DNA from: Sipunculus nudus
Lineage: Eukaryota; Annelida; Sipuncula; Golfingiida; Sipunculidae
Assembly: GCA_026874595.1 (NCBI GenBank)
Contig: CM049309.1
Location: 93,518,723-93,582,722 of the forward strand
Length of the DNA stretch: 64,000 bases
Direction of reading: 5' to 3'
The stretch's first letter is position 1; every line of letters starts with the position of its first letter. The notes under the pieces are model-generated. The model was not told where the DNA came from and made no database searches. It saw nothing but the letters and a program-made list of their open reading frames with translations. A program made the position numbers and the translations under genes. Below, one piece after another: positions 1 through 13,900 of this stretch.

Positions 1-1346
1 CAAAGTACCCCCCCCCCCCCAGAATAGTAAAAAATTTCATACAAAAACTTCAAAATCTCATTAACTACATCAATGATGGTCATTAGTTTTTGCATACATA
101 TTGATCATGAGATGTTTCATCAGTGTCTGCAGACTGGTGGAGTCACCTGTATTTTCTGATTTTTTACGAATTGTTTTCTCTATTTTTGAGACCTTTAAAA
201 ATGTGAACATCTGTCAACAGGGCACAAATTGTAAAGACTGGACCTAGAATCTTCATTCCTCACACAGTGAGAGACCTATGAAAAGTCTCCATGGAAACCT
301 GAAATAAGGTCTCTGTTACCCATATCCTTTGAGCTATGGCACTCCAAAGCACAGCTCAGAATAATGGAAAAATTGATACAAAAGCTGAAGTATCTGAACA
401 ACTAATGCAGAGATCACCATAATTGTTTGTATGGATATTGATCATGGAGTGTTTCATCAGTTTCTGCAAACTGGTGGCACAACCTGTATTTGTTCAGGTT
501 TTTTTACGAATTTTGTTCTCTATTTTTGAGACCTTTAAAGATATGAACATCTGTTAACAGGGCACAAATCATAACAACTGGACCTAGAATCTTCATTCTT
601 GACACACTGGGAGATCCATGAAAAGTCTCCATGGAAACCTGAAATTAGGTCTCTGTTACCCATATCCTTCAAGCTATAGGACTCTGAAGTAGCCCTCAGA
701 ATAATGGACAATTTGATACAAAAGCTGAAGTATCTGAACAACTAATGCAGAGATCACCATGATTCTTTGCATGGATATTGATTATGGAGTGTTTCATCAG
801 TTTCTGCAGACTGGTGGCACCACCTGTATTTGTTCGGGTTTTTTATACGAATTTTTTTCTCTATTTTTGAGACCATTAAGGATGCTGTCATCTGTTAACG
901 TGGCACAAATTGTAACAACAGGACCTAGAACCTTCATTCTTGTCATGCAAGGAGGCCCATGAAAAGTGTCTGTGGAAACCTGAAATTAGGTCTCTGTTAC
1001 CCATATCCTTCAAGCTATAGGACTCTGAAGTATCCCTCAGAATAATGGAAAATTTGATACAAAAGCTGAAGTATCTGAACAACTAATGCAGAGATCACCA
1101 TGATTCTTTGCATGGATATTGACCATTAAGTGTTTTTATTAGTTTCTGCATACTGGTGGAACCACCTGTATTTTTATGCATTTTTTCTCTATTTTTCAGA
1201 TATATAAAAACACTCACAATCTTGGCCTGTTGGTTAATCTGTTTGATGCTTCAGTTGAATGGGTATATACTTCCTTTCAGATGATAAAATTTCCTTTGGG
1301 GAATCTCTTCCCAGTCAGCTGAGCGTCATGACCCATGGGTCACTTG
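1..1346 (+). repeat. Family A modular repeat, 3' part with tail
   Basis: Three to four tandem modules of about 340-350 bp are present, each running from a GTTAACAGGGCACAAAT-like phrase through a C-run and AGAATAATGGAAAATTTGA to CTGGTGGCACCACCTGT. A tail module (from about 1200) ends with GTCAGCTGAGCGTCATGAC and the palindrome TGACCCATGGGTCA at 1329-1342, then CTTG. The same tail module recurs near 19310-19464 and 56575-56727. The head lies before the window. Confidence 0.85.
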
Positions 1347-1865
1347 TTTCTCTGACTAATCAGAATATAGGTAAATACTTCCAGTGTCTGACTAATCTAG
1401 ATGTTTGGTTAATTACTTAAGCCAACAAATTTCCAAGGAGGTTAAATTTTCTCCCATTCATGTCCTTCTGCCCATTTGCTAGTTTTTGTAAAAATATCTT
1501 TCTAACGTTTAATTGGATTTCTGTAAAAACAAAATGTAGATAGCTTGATTTTTAAAACCAGACTTGAAGTGAAACAAGGTTCAAGTATTTGATGCTATTA
1601 AACCAGTGGGGACTGTAGAGCATGAAAGAACTTGTTAAAGTTGCTAGGTGATATGGATAAATATCTTAAATTCTCAACAGCATTGCTGCTATTGTTGTCA
1701 GGATTAAGTTTACTTTACTCTCTGAAATAGTAACATAATTCAATCTGGTGTTTACTAGTATAAGCTTTAAAAAGCCCATGTGACCTCATCAGGCATCTCC
1801 TCAGAATTAATGTACTGCATCAGATTTAACCATCAGGTGGCTGACTACCAGTGTTTATGTTACAG
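1347..1865. other. Intron sequence, nothing recognised
   Basis: This is AT-rich single-copy-looking intron upstream of exon 1. I see no exon, repeat module or RNA gene in it. Confidence 0.6.
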
Positions 1866-1955
1866 GCGATGCATAACACCCAGATGTTGAGGTTATATGC
1901 ACAGCTGGACTACAGGGTCCGAGTCCTGGGGTATGTCATGAAGGTATTTGCTAAG
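1866..1955 (+). CDS. TUT4/7: TUT4/7 exon 1 of the window: core helix with UTP-binding lysines
   Basis: The acceptor is ttacag at 1860-1865 and the donor AAG|gtcagt follows 1955; both phases are 0. The 30 codons include AMHNTQMLRLYAQLD and GYVMKVFAK, matching the ALHNT...YTMKVFTK stretch of vertebrate TUT4/7. Lysines at 1941-1943 and 1953-1955 are four residues apart, as are the two lysines that contact the UTP phosphates in the human enzymes (family knowledge). The preceding exon, which should hold the last catalytic strand, is not in the window. Confidence 0.93.
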
Positions 1956-4900
1956 GTCAGTTTATGTATATCCAGTTTACAAAACATTAAAACTCTTACA
2001 ACTGAGTGTAAATAAAAGATAAATGAAGGTTTCATTGGTTACATTTCACATAAAAAAAGAGAAGTTTTGATTATAGTAAGGAAGATTATTTGAGTATCTT
2101 GTTTTCTGATTTAATACATGCATTGTACTGTAAATGTGAAGTTCTGAATCCTTGAACTTCTAACCTGTTTATCAGATGCAAATATTAATAGCAGAGATTT
2201 TTTTTGCTTTACATGAAGTTGTATCATTTGTATGATAAAAAGGCTCATAGCAATTAGACAGGGGTTATTCTGTTGCTATATTAGTAGAATATTTGATTTT
2301 TGTCTTGAACTTCTTTGAACTGGGTCTTTATATTCATGCAAAAATTGAATTTAAGAACTTGTAATTATAATAATGTGTTGCTTATAAAATTATCCTTTCC
2401 CTTTGAATAATAATGTTTGCATTTTATACAAAGTTCTCAGATTACAATAAATTCTTTGAAATTCCTGGAATATTGATTTCTTCCTGAAATAACCTTCATT
2501 TTGTTGTAAAGGTTAAATGTTCTCTCCTGTGTATCTTTGGCTTAACACCTTATTTATATCAGATGATAATTAAGAAAATAAAAGAAGTGTTCAGTTACAT
2601 TTATCTGTATGATGAATTACAAAAGAGTATTTAAATAAATGGATGTCCATGCCCAAATGTGTGAGAAGTTTTAATAAATTTGTAAAAGTAATTAAGCTGA
2701 ATGTTCACTAAATATGCCTTTGCAGCCAGCCCTTAGGTCAGTCCTGTAAATGTAAGTACCAGTAATTTGTGAATAGAAAGCTGTTCACATATTAAGTTAA
2801 TTCGTGAATAATTCTAGAAATCCTGGTCAAGATTTGGAAATCCAATATGTAAAAAAAATATCTGTATTTCTGATTTCAGATCTGATAGTATTATAGCAGG
2901 TCCATGATATCTGATGGTATTATTGCAGGTCTGTGATAGCAGATTGTATTATTGCAGGTCTCTTATATCTAATAGTATTATTGCAGGTCTGTGATATCTG
3001 ATGATATTATTGTAGATCTGTGATATCTGATGATATTATTGCAGGTTAGTGATATCTGATGGTATTATTGTAGATCTGTGATATCTGATGATATTATTGC
3101 AGGTTAGTGATATCTGATGGTATTATTGCAGATCTGTGATATCTGATGATATTATTGCAGGTTAGTGATATCTGATGGTATTATTGCAGGTCGGTGATAT
3201 CTGATGGTATTATTGCAGATCTGTGATATCTGATGATATTATTGCATGTTAGTGATATCTGATGGTATTATTGCAGGTCGGTGATAGCTGATGGTATTAT
3301 TGCAGGTCTGTGATAACTGATGATATTATTGCAGGTCTATGATATCTGAAGATATTATTGCAGGTCTGTGATAGCTGATGGTATTATTGCAGGTCTGTGA
3401 TGAATGATCGTATTATTGCAGGTCTGTGATAACTGATCGTATTATTGCAGGTCTGTGATAGCTGATGGTATTATTGCAGATCTGTGATAACTGATCGTAT
3501 TATTGCAGGTCTGTGATATGTGGTGGTATTATTGCAGATCTGTGAAATCTGACAGCATTATTGCAGGTCTGTGAAACTATATGGTATTGTTGTAGGTCTG
3601 TGATATTTGTGATGCATCAAGAGGGAGCTTATCTTCGTATGCGTATATATTGATGGTGCTGTACTATTTACAACAGAGGAGACCCCCAGTGATCCCAGTA
3701 TTACAGGAGGTAAGTTAATCACATTTACTCTTAACTTACATGAACTATTTCCATAAACTGATACTGGAAAGTCTTATAATCAGCTTCTCAGGTAATCATT
3801 TCAGCATACAGGTAAAGTCAATAGTAACAGATCTTTTATGAATAACATATCATAGGAAATGTTGTGAAAGTCAGCTGACAAGACCTTTAGTATAAGTGCA
3901 TATAGCCTGCTACTGACTCCTGATTTTGTTGCAATTTTATTAAGGTTTTTAATGACAGGATGAAATTAATGTGGTCTATGATCAACTGTTGGTAACTTCA
4001 AGTCTGTATCAGTGATCAGTCATCGATATGATGCAGAGTGTCTCTTCATAATTCAGAGTAGTTGTTGACTTTATGCAAATAATTCTATTTCATTTTCTTG
4101 TGAAAATATAAAAAATTGTAACAAACATGGGATTGCACAGTGAGAGCTTTGCTGATGTTATTGGCTCGGAATTTTAAAAAAAAATTGATTAAAGAATGTC
4201 CAGTTTCTTTAGATGAGATGTTCGTTAAAGGGAATATCCCCTCTGTCAAACCTGTTGATTACAGACTTCATGCCAAGACTTGACAAATTTTGGTATATGA
4301 ATCGAATTGTCCTGTATTTTCAGCTGTATGTTGGGCAGAGACCTGAAAGAATTGTTGATGGCTGGAATGCATGGTACTTAGATGACTACAAACAGGTAGT
4401 AAGTATATGGCTGGAATCATGGTACTTAGATGACTACAAACAGGTAGAAAGTATATGGCTGGAATCATGGTACTTAGATGACTACAAACAGGTATTAAGT
4501 ATATGGCTGATCATGGTACTTAGATGACTACAAACAGGTAGTAAGTATATGGCTGATCATGGTACTTAGATGACTACAAATAGGTAGTAAGTATATGGCT
4601 GGAAATATGGTACTTAGATGACTACAAACAGGTAGTAAGTATATGGCTGGAATCATGGTACTTAGATGACTACAAACAGGTAGTAAGTATATGGCTGGAA
4701 TCATGGTACTTAGATGACTACAAACAGGTAGTAAGTATATACCTGATCATGGTACTTAGATGACTAAAAACAGGTAGTAAGTATAAGGGGGGAATCATGG
4801 TACTTAGATGACTACAAACAGGTAGTAAGTATATGGCTGGAATCATGGTACTTAGATGACTACAAACAGGTAGTAAGTATATGGCTGGATTCATGGTACT

Positions 4901-7900
4901 TAGATGACTTCAAACAGGTAGTAAGTATATGGCTGGAATCATTGTACTTAGATGACTACAAACAGGTAGTAAGTATATGGCTGGAATCATGGTACTTAGA
5001 TGACTACAAACAGGTAGTAAGTATATGGCTGGAATCATGGTACTTAAATGACTACAAACAGGTAGTAAGTATATGGCTGGAATCATGGTACTTAGATGAC
5101 TACAAACAGGTAGTAAGTATATGGCTGGAATCGTTGTACTTAGATGACTACAAACAGGTAGTAAGTATATGGCTGGAATCATTGTACTTAGATGACTACA
5201 AACAGGTAGTTAGTATATGGCTGGAATCATGGTACTTAGATGAATATAAACAGGTGTTTAGTATATGGCTGGAATCATTGTACTTAGATGACTACAAACA
5301 GGTAGTAAGTATATGGCTGGAATCATGGTACTTAAATGACTACAAACAGGTAGTAAGTATATGGCTGGAATCATGGTACTTAAATGAATATAAACAGGTA
5401 GTTAGTATATGGCTGGAATCATTGTACTTAGATGACTACAAACAGGTAGTAAGTATATGGCTGGAATCATTGTACTTAAATGACTACAAACAGGTAGTAA
5501 GTATATGGCTGGAATCATTGTACTTAGATGACTATAAACAAGCATTTAGTATATGGCTGGAATCATTGTACTTAGATGACTACAAACAGGTAGTAAGTAT
5601 ATGGCTGGAATCATGGTACTTAAATGACTACAAACAGGTAGTGAGTATATGGCTGGAATCATGGTACTTAGATGAATATAAACAGGTAGTTAGTATATGG
5701 CTGGAATCATTGGACTTAGATGACTACAAACAGGTAGTAAGTATATGGCTGGAATCATGGTACTTAGATGACTACAAACAGGTAGTAAGTATATGGCTGG
5801 AATCATGGTATTTAGATGACTACAAACAGGTAGAAAGTATATGACTGGAATCATGGTACTTAGATGACTAAAAACAGGTAGTAAGTATATGGCTGGAATC
5901 ATGGTACTTAGATGACTACAAACAGGTAGTAAGTATATGGCTGGAATCATGGTACTTAGATGACTACAAACAGGTAGTAAGTATATGGCTGGAAATATGG
6001 TACTTAGATGACTACAAACAGGTAGTAAGTATATGGCTTGAAATATGGTACTTAGATGACTACAAACAGGTAGTAAGTATATGGCTGGAATCATGGTACT
6101 TAGATGACTACAAACAGGTAGTAAGTATATGGCTGGAATCATGGTACTTAGATGACTACAAACATGTAGTAAGTATATGGCTGGAATCATGGTACTTAGA
6201 TGACTAGAAACAGGTAGTAAGTATATGGCTGGAATCATGGTACTTAGATGACTACAAACAGGTAGTAAGTATATGGCTGGAATCATGGTACTTAGATGAC
6301 TACAAACAGGTAGTAAGTATATGGCTGGAATCATGGTACTTAGATGACTACAAACAGGTAGTAAGTATATGGCTGGAATCATGGTACTTAGATGACTACA
6401 AACAGGTAGTAAGTATAGACAGATTATGGGGACATACAGAGGCGGCTGTCATTGTAATCTATATGCAGTCCGAGGAAAACATGCTGACATCTTCTAATCT
6501 TTAATTGGTAGGAAAAGTCATTTTCACAATTTTCACAAGTTTGCTGTTATAAATGATAAGTCGATTTATATTTAAAGTTTTAACTATACTGTATAGTTAT
6601 GGTTTCGTTATAACTATAACTAAAACCCTAAAGGTTTTATGTTTTTGTTTAAAATGACAATAATATGTTGCATACATTAACCTTGTCAACTTCATGCTGA
6701 AGTCAGAATGTTGTATTGATACTTGAAATTCACAAATGAACAGCCACACATTTGTTTGCTTCATTGTTAAACTCAATGCCAGTTTAGAAAACAGGGATAT
6801 GGAATATTAAATGTTTTATTTATATTGATTTTCCTCAGTCGAAGCACTGGCCATTATTTGGCAACAACAAGGAGAGCGTGGCTGAGCTCTGGCTAGGATT
6901 GTTGAGGTTTTACACCGAAACTTTCAACTTCAAAGACCATGTGGTCAGTATAAGACAACACAAACCACTCACTCGATTTGAAAAGTTATGGAATGGAAAC
7001 TGCATTGCTATTGAGGGTATGTACACTCTGCAGCGTTTCATCTAGTAATGCATTATATTGGTGCTTCCACAGCAGATGTTAAGAGGACTGTGCAGGTGAT
7101 GATAAGTAGAATTACCTTTAAATCGTGGAATGTCAGACTTGCTGTAGTTGAAATCCTATATTTGTTAAAATTGGTAAGTTTTGCATCCAGCTTAGTTGAG
7201 TCACATAATTAATATTGCCACCTCTTTTGTTAAACTAATTTGTGTTTGAAATTTATCAGTTTAAATTTATGATCTGTATAGGACATTATATTAAGCTAAT
7301 ATTTGTATTTCATTTGATTTTCTGGTTTTAGATCCATTTGATCTCAGCCATAACCTTGGTGGTGGCCTGTCCAGAAAAAGTAAGGAACTGACAAGTTAAA
7401 TAGACACATAAAACATACAAAAAGTCCAGGTAAAATGAATATAACTGTAAAAATAAGCAATATTACAGTCAAAGAAAAAAATAATTTTTATTTTATAAAA
7501 TTCAATAATTTTTTACAGCATATATGTTACAATTTCCTATTTTGTTTATATATGCTCATGTATACATTTCCTATATGTTTAGTGTAGCTCATTAATATAA
7601 ATTAACACAAGATACATACATACATGTCTTCATCTACACAAAAACTCTTGCGTACATACATGCACAAATACACATACATGCATACACACCAAGATATTGT
7701 GTGTACAAGCTGGGATCATAATACTTTTAAATGTTCACCTTTCCAACAGAAAGGCACTAATACAGGTTTACTTTTCCAATTAAAAAATTGCCTTTCAGTG
7801 AAAGATGCATCCTGCTATCATATCAAACATTCTTCAGTCACATTGCATGCAGTATAAACCTGATTCTGCCATCATACATGCCAGCACACTTGCATGCAAA

Positions 7901-10900
7901 AAGAACTGAATGTTTTCAATAGAACACTCATATATCAGAAACACGATTGTGCAGTGAAAAAAAAACAGGAAAATATAGGAGATGAGGGCCTAAATACTGG
8001 AAGGTATAGAAAATTATAGACCATTTTTCATAGGACAATATAGGAAATATAAGGATTTGGTGGAACACCACCTGTAAAATATTTTGTTTTTGTGCCATGT
8101 TTGTTACCAGTTACGGGCTGTTAATGTGGAGAGCATCTAGGTGCTCACCTTTCCAATGGATTGGTACAAAATGAAAAATGTCTTCTGTGCATGTGTTCCC
8201 CTGTCTGAGGCAGGCCGACAGGCGTTTTTATGACCCCTGGCTAATGTTAATATTGGTAAATCAATATTATGAGTATATTTATGAGTTTACTTTATAATCA
8301 TTGTTAGGACGTGTATAAATTTATTTTAGCTAAGCTGACTGGAAGTCATCAAAGCTATAGCAATCACCCTTTGTCTGTCGTCCATCTGGTTGTGACGTTA
8401 AACCCTTCTAACTATACATCCTGGGAGGTCCATGTAAAATCTCCATGGAAACCTGAAATTAGGTCTCTTTTAATAATATCCTCTGAGCTATTGAGCTCGT
8501 AAATAACCCCCCCCCCCTCCCCTGAATAATTAAAAATTTGATATATAAGCTCCTGTACATAAATAACTATTGAATTGATTGCCATGATTCTTTGCATACA
8601 TATTCATCATGAGTTTTCATCAGTTCCTGCAGACTGGTAATGCCACCTGAATTTTTAGCAAACCAATGAGATTATGCGATGGTGCAGCGTCGTCTGTTGT
8701 CCTTACTTTAACCCATGCTATCTCAAAAACAGCAAGAGCTGGCATCACTGAATTTTATGTAATTAATCAGTCATCTAAAAAACTATATCATATTTTGCTT
8801 ATTTTTTGCTATCTGCATTGACTTAGATTTTATGGGAAAAAAGCTAAAAAACATTTAAAAAATCTACTTCAAACAGTTCAGCCAAATTGTTCAATATTTC
8901 ACAGAAATAATCTCAGAAACATTTTTTCTCAAGTTTGTTCATATGGTTTCAGTTCAGTGAATTTTGGGTGAGTAACAGGAAGCTCAACTTAGTCCTTCGG
9001 CCAAAAAAGCATACAAATTGCATTCTCGGAAACGGCTGGAGCTATCATCACCAAATTTTGTGCAAATATTGGTCACATGAGTCATATTTAAATTGAGGTA
9101 TTGGTGGCACCACCTGTATTGACCTTTTTTGTACAGGGGTCATCAGTATATTAACCCATAATTTCTCAGGAACAGCAGTAGCTATAATCCCCAAATTTTA
9201 AGCAAAACCAGTCACATGTCTAATGTTGTGGAATCAAGCTTTTTGTGGCGCCACATGGATCATCTTATAGGGAAAAGCTTAAAAACCTTTGAAAATCTTC
9301 TCCAAAATCAAACAGCTAAACTGTTCAATATCACACAGAAATGATCCTAGAGATGAGCTCTCTCAAGTTTGTTCAAATGGTTTTGGTTTGATGAATTTTG
9401 GCCAAGTTTCAGAAATGTGACCTTAGTCATTTGGCCAAGTAAGCATACTTGCATAACAATCTCAGAAAAGACAGGAGCTTGCATCACCAAGTTTTGTGCA
9501 AATGTTGGTCACATGACTCATATTAAATTGAGGTTTATGTGGTGCCACCTACGTTGACCTGGTTTTTACGGTTAAAAAGATTGTATTTTTTGCCTCTTTC
9601 AGCTAAATAAAGTTTTAGGATGAAACTCCCAAGCTGAATGGTTTAATTTTTCACAAAAATTAGGTAGGGTATTCTCAATTTTATACGAATAGATAGGATT
9701 CATTGATTATTTCATAGAGTCATAGAAAGCTGAAGCGGTATTGTGGCCATAATCAAACCTATTTCACACTGAGGGCTACAATAGTCTACATCTGCAAGAC
9801 TGTTGTTTCAACTTCTGTAACATTGTGCAAAAATGATTCCTAGGAGGCCTTTGTTGAATTGCCTAAATGATTGTTGGCAGAATTGTTGGACCTTTGACAA
9901 TAAAAGTACTTCATCTTTTATAATTCTGAACATTTTGATATAAAAATCTAATGGATGTGTCAGCTTGAAAAAAAGCATTGTAGCCAAGTGTTTCAGTAAT
10001 ACCAGATTTACCAACAGGCCAAGATTGTGTCTATAGAGATCTATAGATAGCTTGGCAGACTAGTATTTCAGATTTGACAATAGGCCAAAGGTAAATTTGG
10101 ATCTATTTATAGCTGTGGCAGACTGCCAACTGTGTCAGATTATACAACAGGTTAAGAGTTCACTCAGTGCAGCCAGGCACAGGTCAAGGGTTCACTCAGT
10201 GCAGTAGCTGCAGCTTTATGAATTTGTTCAAGTTCACTCGGGCAACTGCCTTTCTCAACTGAGCCTGGTCAGCCCAGTGCACCTGACCCAGAAGTTTAAT
10301 GTATTAACCTGATGTTTTGACCTATCCACGCATCTTTGATCGCTTTCTTGTACACAAGACTGGTTTTGCTACCTACAGTGACTTTTGCACAGTGAATGTA
10401 CCTGCTAATTTATCAGTAGAGATTTTTAGGGGCCACCTACAATAATTGTATCCACCAAAACGAAGTTTTGCGGACACTATGTTTTTGACCGGGTTCCGCC
10501 ACCGCCACGTTCGTTTCCATAGAACTCCTCTGGACAGATTTTTCCGAAACTATCACCAATTATCGGGTCACATGTGAACTGGTGCCTAACCAATTGGCCT
10601 TGACCTCTGACCTTTCCTCTCTGCCCAGCATCCGTTTGTGCGTCTGTTTCCTCACATAAACCCACATATCTCAGGAACTGTTTGACCGATCAGGAAAAAA
10701 ATTTTACACAAATGTAGCCCTTGAATAGTTTTATAACATACACAAAAAATGGTGGCGCCACCTGCAACCATGTTTGCACAGTGTCCATCTCTTCATCTGC
10801 CTTGGGTTAAAATCACTCATATCTCTGCAGTGGTTTGACTAATCCACCTGAAATTGGGCATGCATATACATCCTAGATAGCTTTTTAGCTCAGCTGACTA

Positions 10901-13900
10901 TAAGTCATCTGAGCTATAGTCATGGTCCATTGTCCGTCGTCCGTCCGTCTGTCCGTCCGTCCGTCCGTAGATGTGGCACGTTTTGAAACCGTAAGACCTA
11001 GGAATCCAAAATTCGGCATAGTGTTAGATGTCCCCAAGATCTCCTACCAAGCTGAAAACTGGGTCTTTGCGACTTTGTTCCTTTGAGAAATTAAGGAAAA
11101 ACCTCAATTTGTTATTAAAAACCTATTTTCACACTTCAGGACTGCCTAATATCAAAACCACATATGTTTTTCCTCATATTTACCATAAATATTCCTCTAT
11201 ATAGTTCCTATGTACATGCCAGAAATTAGGTCTGTATTATATAATTTAAAAAAGTTATGGGCCCAAACATATTGCACTTTGTAAAAAATCAGGAAAAGTA
11301 TTTGGTCACTTAACACAAAAAAATGTTAAAGCTAAGGACTTTTTTCAGTAATATAACTTTAATTAAACAAAATTTAATTGTATACCCAAAATTAGATCAA
11401 AATCTTTAAAGTTTTTTAAAATATTAGCAAAAATATAAAATTGGTTCCCATAAATTTTGCCTAAATTGACCATGCACGTTTTTTTCTCATAAGTATATTT
11501 AATTTATTTTTCACAGCCGGGATACATGTGGATTTAATCTGTTGAATTCTGAAATTTGAAAGTAAAAGCTCACTACAGCCTTACCTAGGTAACCTTATCA
11601 GTGATGAAGCACTGACAGAACACCCCTGCTGTAATAAACATACACTTATTCTCATGGGCCCTACCCTAACATCCCCCCCCCCCCCCCACCACCACCACCT
11701 CCACCATCACCAATTATATTATATTGCAATTATATATTGCAATACATTGTTTGTTATTGTCAACTGTATTTCTTTAAATATAAAGCAGTTTGTGATCCAA
11801 TGTACATAACTTTTCATGAAATATTAATTCAAGAAGTAATCCAAGAGATGCTACATTGTTCTGATGTAGCATATTTAAGAAATGATTTCCTTTTAAATAA
11901 TTAAACAAAATATAATTTAACCCATCAGTAGGAATAATTTGATAATATATGAAACAAATCATGGATAAATAAAGGTGCAGTTTAAAATTGTGAATTCAGG
12001 AGTGTTATTTTCATATATTTATTGTTTTGCAAATTTACAAAATATATTTTATTAAAAAAAAATATATCAGTGTGCATAATGTCATGATACCTGACTAAAT
12101 TAAGTATAATTGTTGACACAATGTAGATTTGTGAATCAATTTAAATATTTAGATATATATGATATACTGTAAATATATAGTAAAATTTATAAACTTAAAA
12201 AGATGACTTAAAAAAAGAACAAATAGGATCTAATGCAAATATTTGTTCATTATTTTCCTGTGTCAGTAGAATGGAAATTAAAGTTATTTGTTTTGTTTTC
12301 CATCTCTCTGCCTTTTTTTAAATATTTAAAAATAATTTCATTTAAATTAAATTTATTCTTTATGTATATGGAGAGGTGCTGTAATCCCCCACCAGTCCCC
12401 GTAAACACCATTGAATTTAATTCTGTATTCTGTATTTATATCCAAAAGTGTTGTAACTCTCCCCCCCCCCCCAGTCATTAAGCCCTAGTTCCTGAGCACT
12501 TAGGATAGTATTTTTATTGCATCTTCAAAAAATCTATGCTGATGCAGTTATAACTGTCACGATCGGCTGAGTGCCGTGACCCAGGGGTCCCTTGTTTTTA
12601 GTAGCGATCAATCACGTCACCAAATTACCATGTGACACTTGAGCGATAAAAATCTTTGACGCAGGGGGTTTTAAGTGACGCGGGTGGTGCATGAGAAACA
12701 TATGATTAACTTTTTTTGGCCTTATATTATCACAATATATAACTTCATTTTATAATCATATTGAGTCTTTTTATTTACAGTGAATACTTTTATTATAAAG
12801 GCCTTCAGGAAGGGAAGACTAGTATTTGGCACTCCATTAAATCTGATTCCTCGAGCATACAACTCATTGCTGGTAAGTTTACTGTCCACAAAGGCATATA
12901 TCACTGCAGCTTTGTTAGTCTGTATTTTCATTCAAGGTTTATACTTCAAAATCCTTTAAGAGTAATAAATTTTATAATGAGAAATTTATGTAGATAAAAA
13001 ATGAAATTTAGAAAATGTTTGAAAATAAAAGTCATGAAAATAGGTTTCTGCCCATTTGCAAAGTCTTTCATGAACAATCTGACCTTGTAAAATGAAAAAT
13101 AACATAACTTATATAGCTTTTTAATTCTGTCATGTAATGGTTAGCTCAGCTGACTATAAGTCATCTGAGCTATAGTAGTGGTCCATTGTCCGTCGTCCGT
13201 CTGTCTGTCTGTCTGTCCGTCCGTCCGTCTGTCCAGATGTCCATCCCTAAGACTGGCACGTTTCGACACCATTGGACCTACGAATCTGAAATTCGCCATT
13301 CAGTTAGATGTCCCCAAAATCTCCTACCATGCCGAAAATTGGGTCAATAGGACTTCGTTCCTTTGAGATATTAAGGAAAAACCTCAATTTTTTATTAGAA
13401 ATCTATTTTCACACTTCTGGACTGCCTAATATCAAAACCAATCATCTGGTTTTCTTCATATTTACCATAAATATTCCTATATATAGTTCCTATGTACATG
13501 CCAGAAATTAAGTCAGTATTATTTAATTTTAAAAAGTTATGGGCCCAAATATAATGGACTTTGTAAAAAAATCAGGAAAGATGTTTGGTCACTTAAGACC
13601 AAGTGTTAAAGGTAGGGACTTTTTCAGTAATACAACTTTAATTGATCAAAATTTAATTGTATACCAAAAATTAGATCAAAATCTGTTAAATTTTTTTTAA
13701 ATATTGGCAAAAATATAAAATTGGTACCTTAAATTTTGCCCAAGTTTTACCATGGCACGTTTTTTCCTGTAAGTACTGTGGATTTAATTTTCACAACATG
13801 TTTTTGTTAGCATTTTGTCTGTTAACACAAAAAATTTGAAACCAGTTGATCAAAAACTGTAGATTTTATTCAAGTTTTCAAGCACCATGTCACATCAAGT

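Noticed and set aside
1200-1350. A possible extra upstream exon after the ccttcctttcag-like acceptor near 1280
   Set aside because: The sequence is the family A tail module, repeated at 19310 and 56575, with no resemblance to the missing catalytic exon.
4942-5844. A 300-codon open frame of WLESWYLDDYKQVVSI repeats, and antisense MIPAIYLLPVCSHLST repeats
   Set aside because: Both follow from the 48-bp repeat. They are separated from exon 3 by stops and frameshifts, and the antisense frame is the shadow of the sense repeat.
13178-13366. Open frames rich in Ser/Cys/Pro/Val at GTCC/GTCT blocks (also near 19523 and 23708)
   Set aside because: They are translations of simple sequence in repeat heads.
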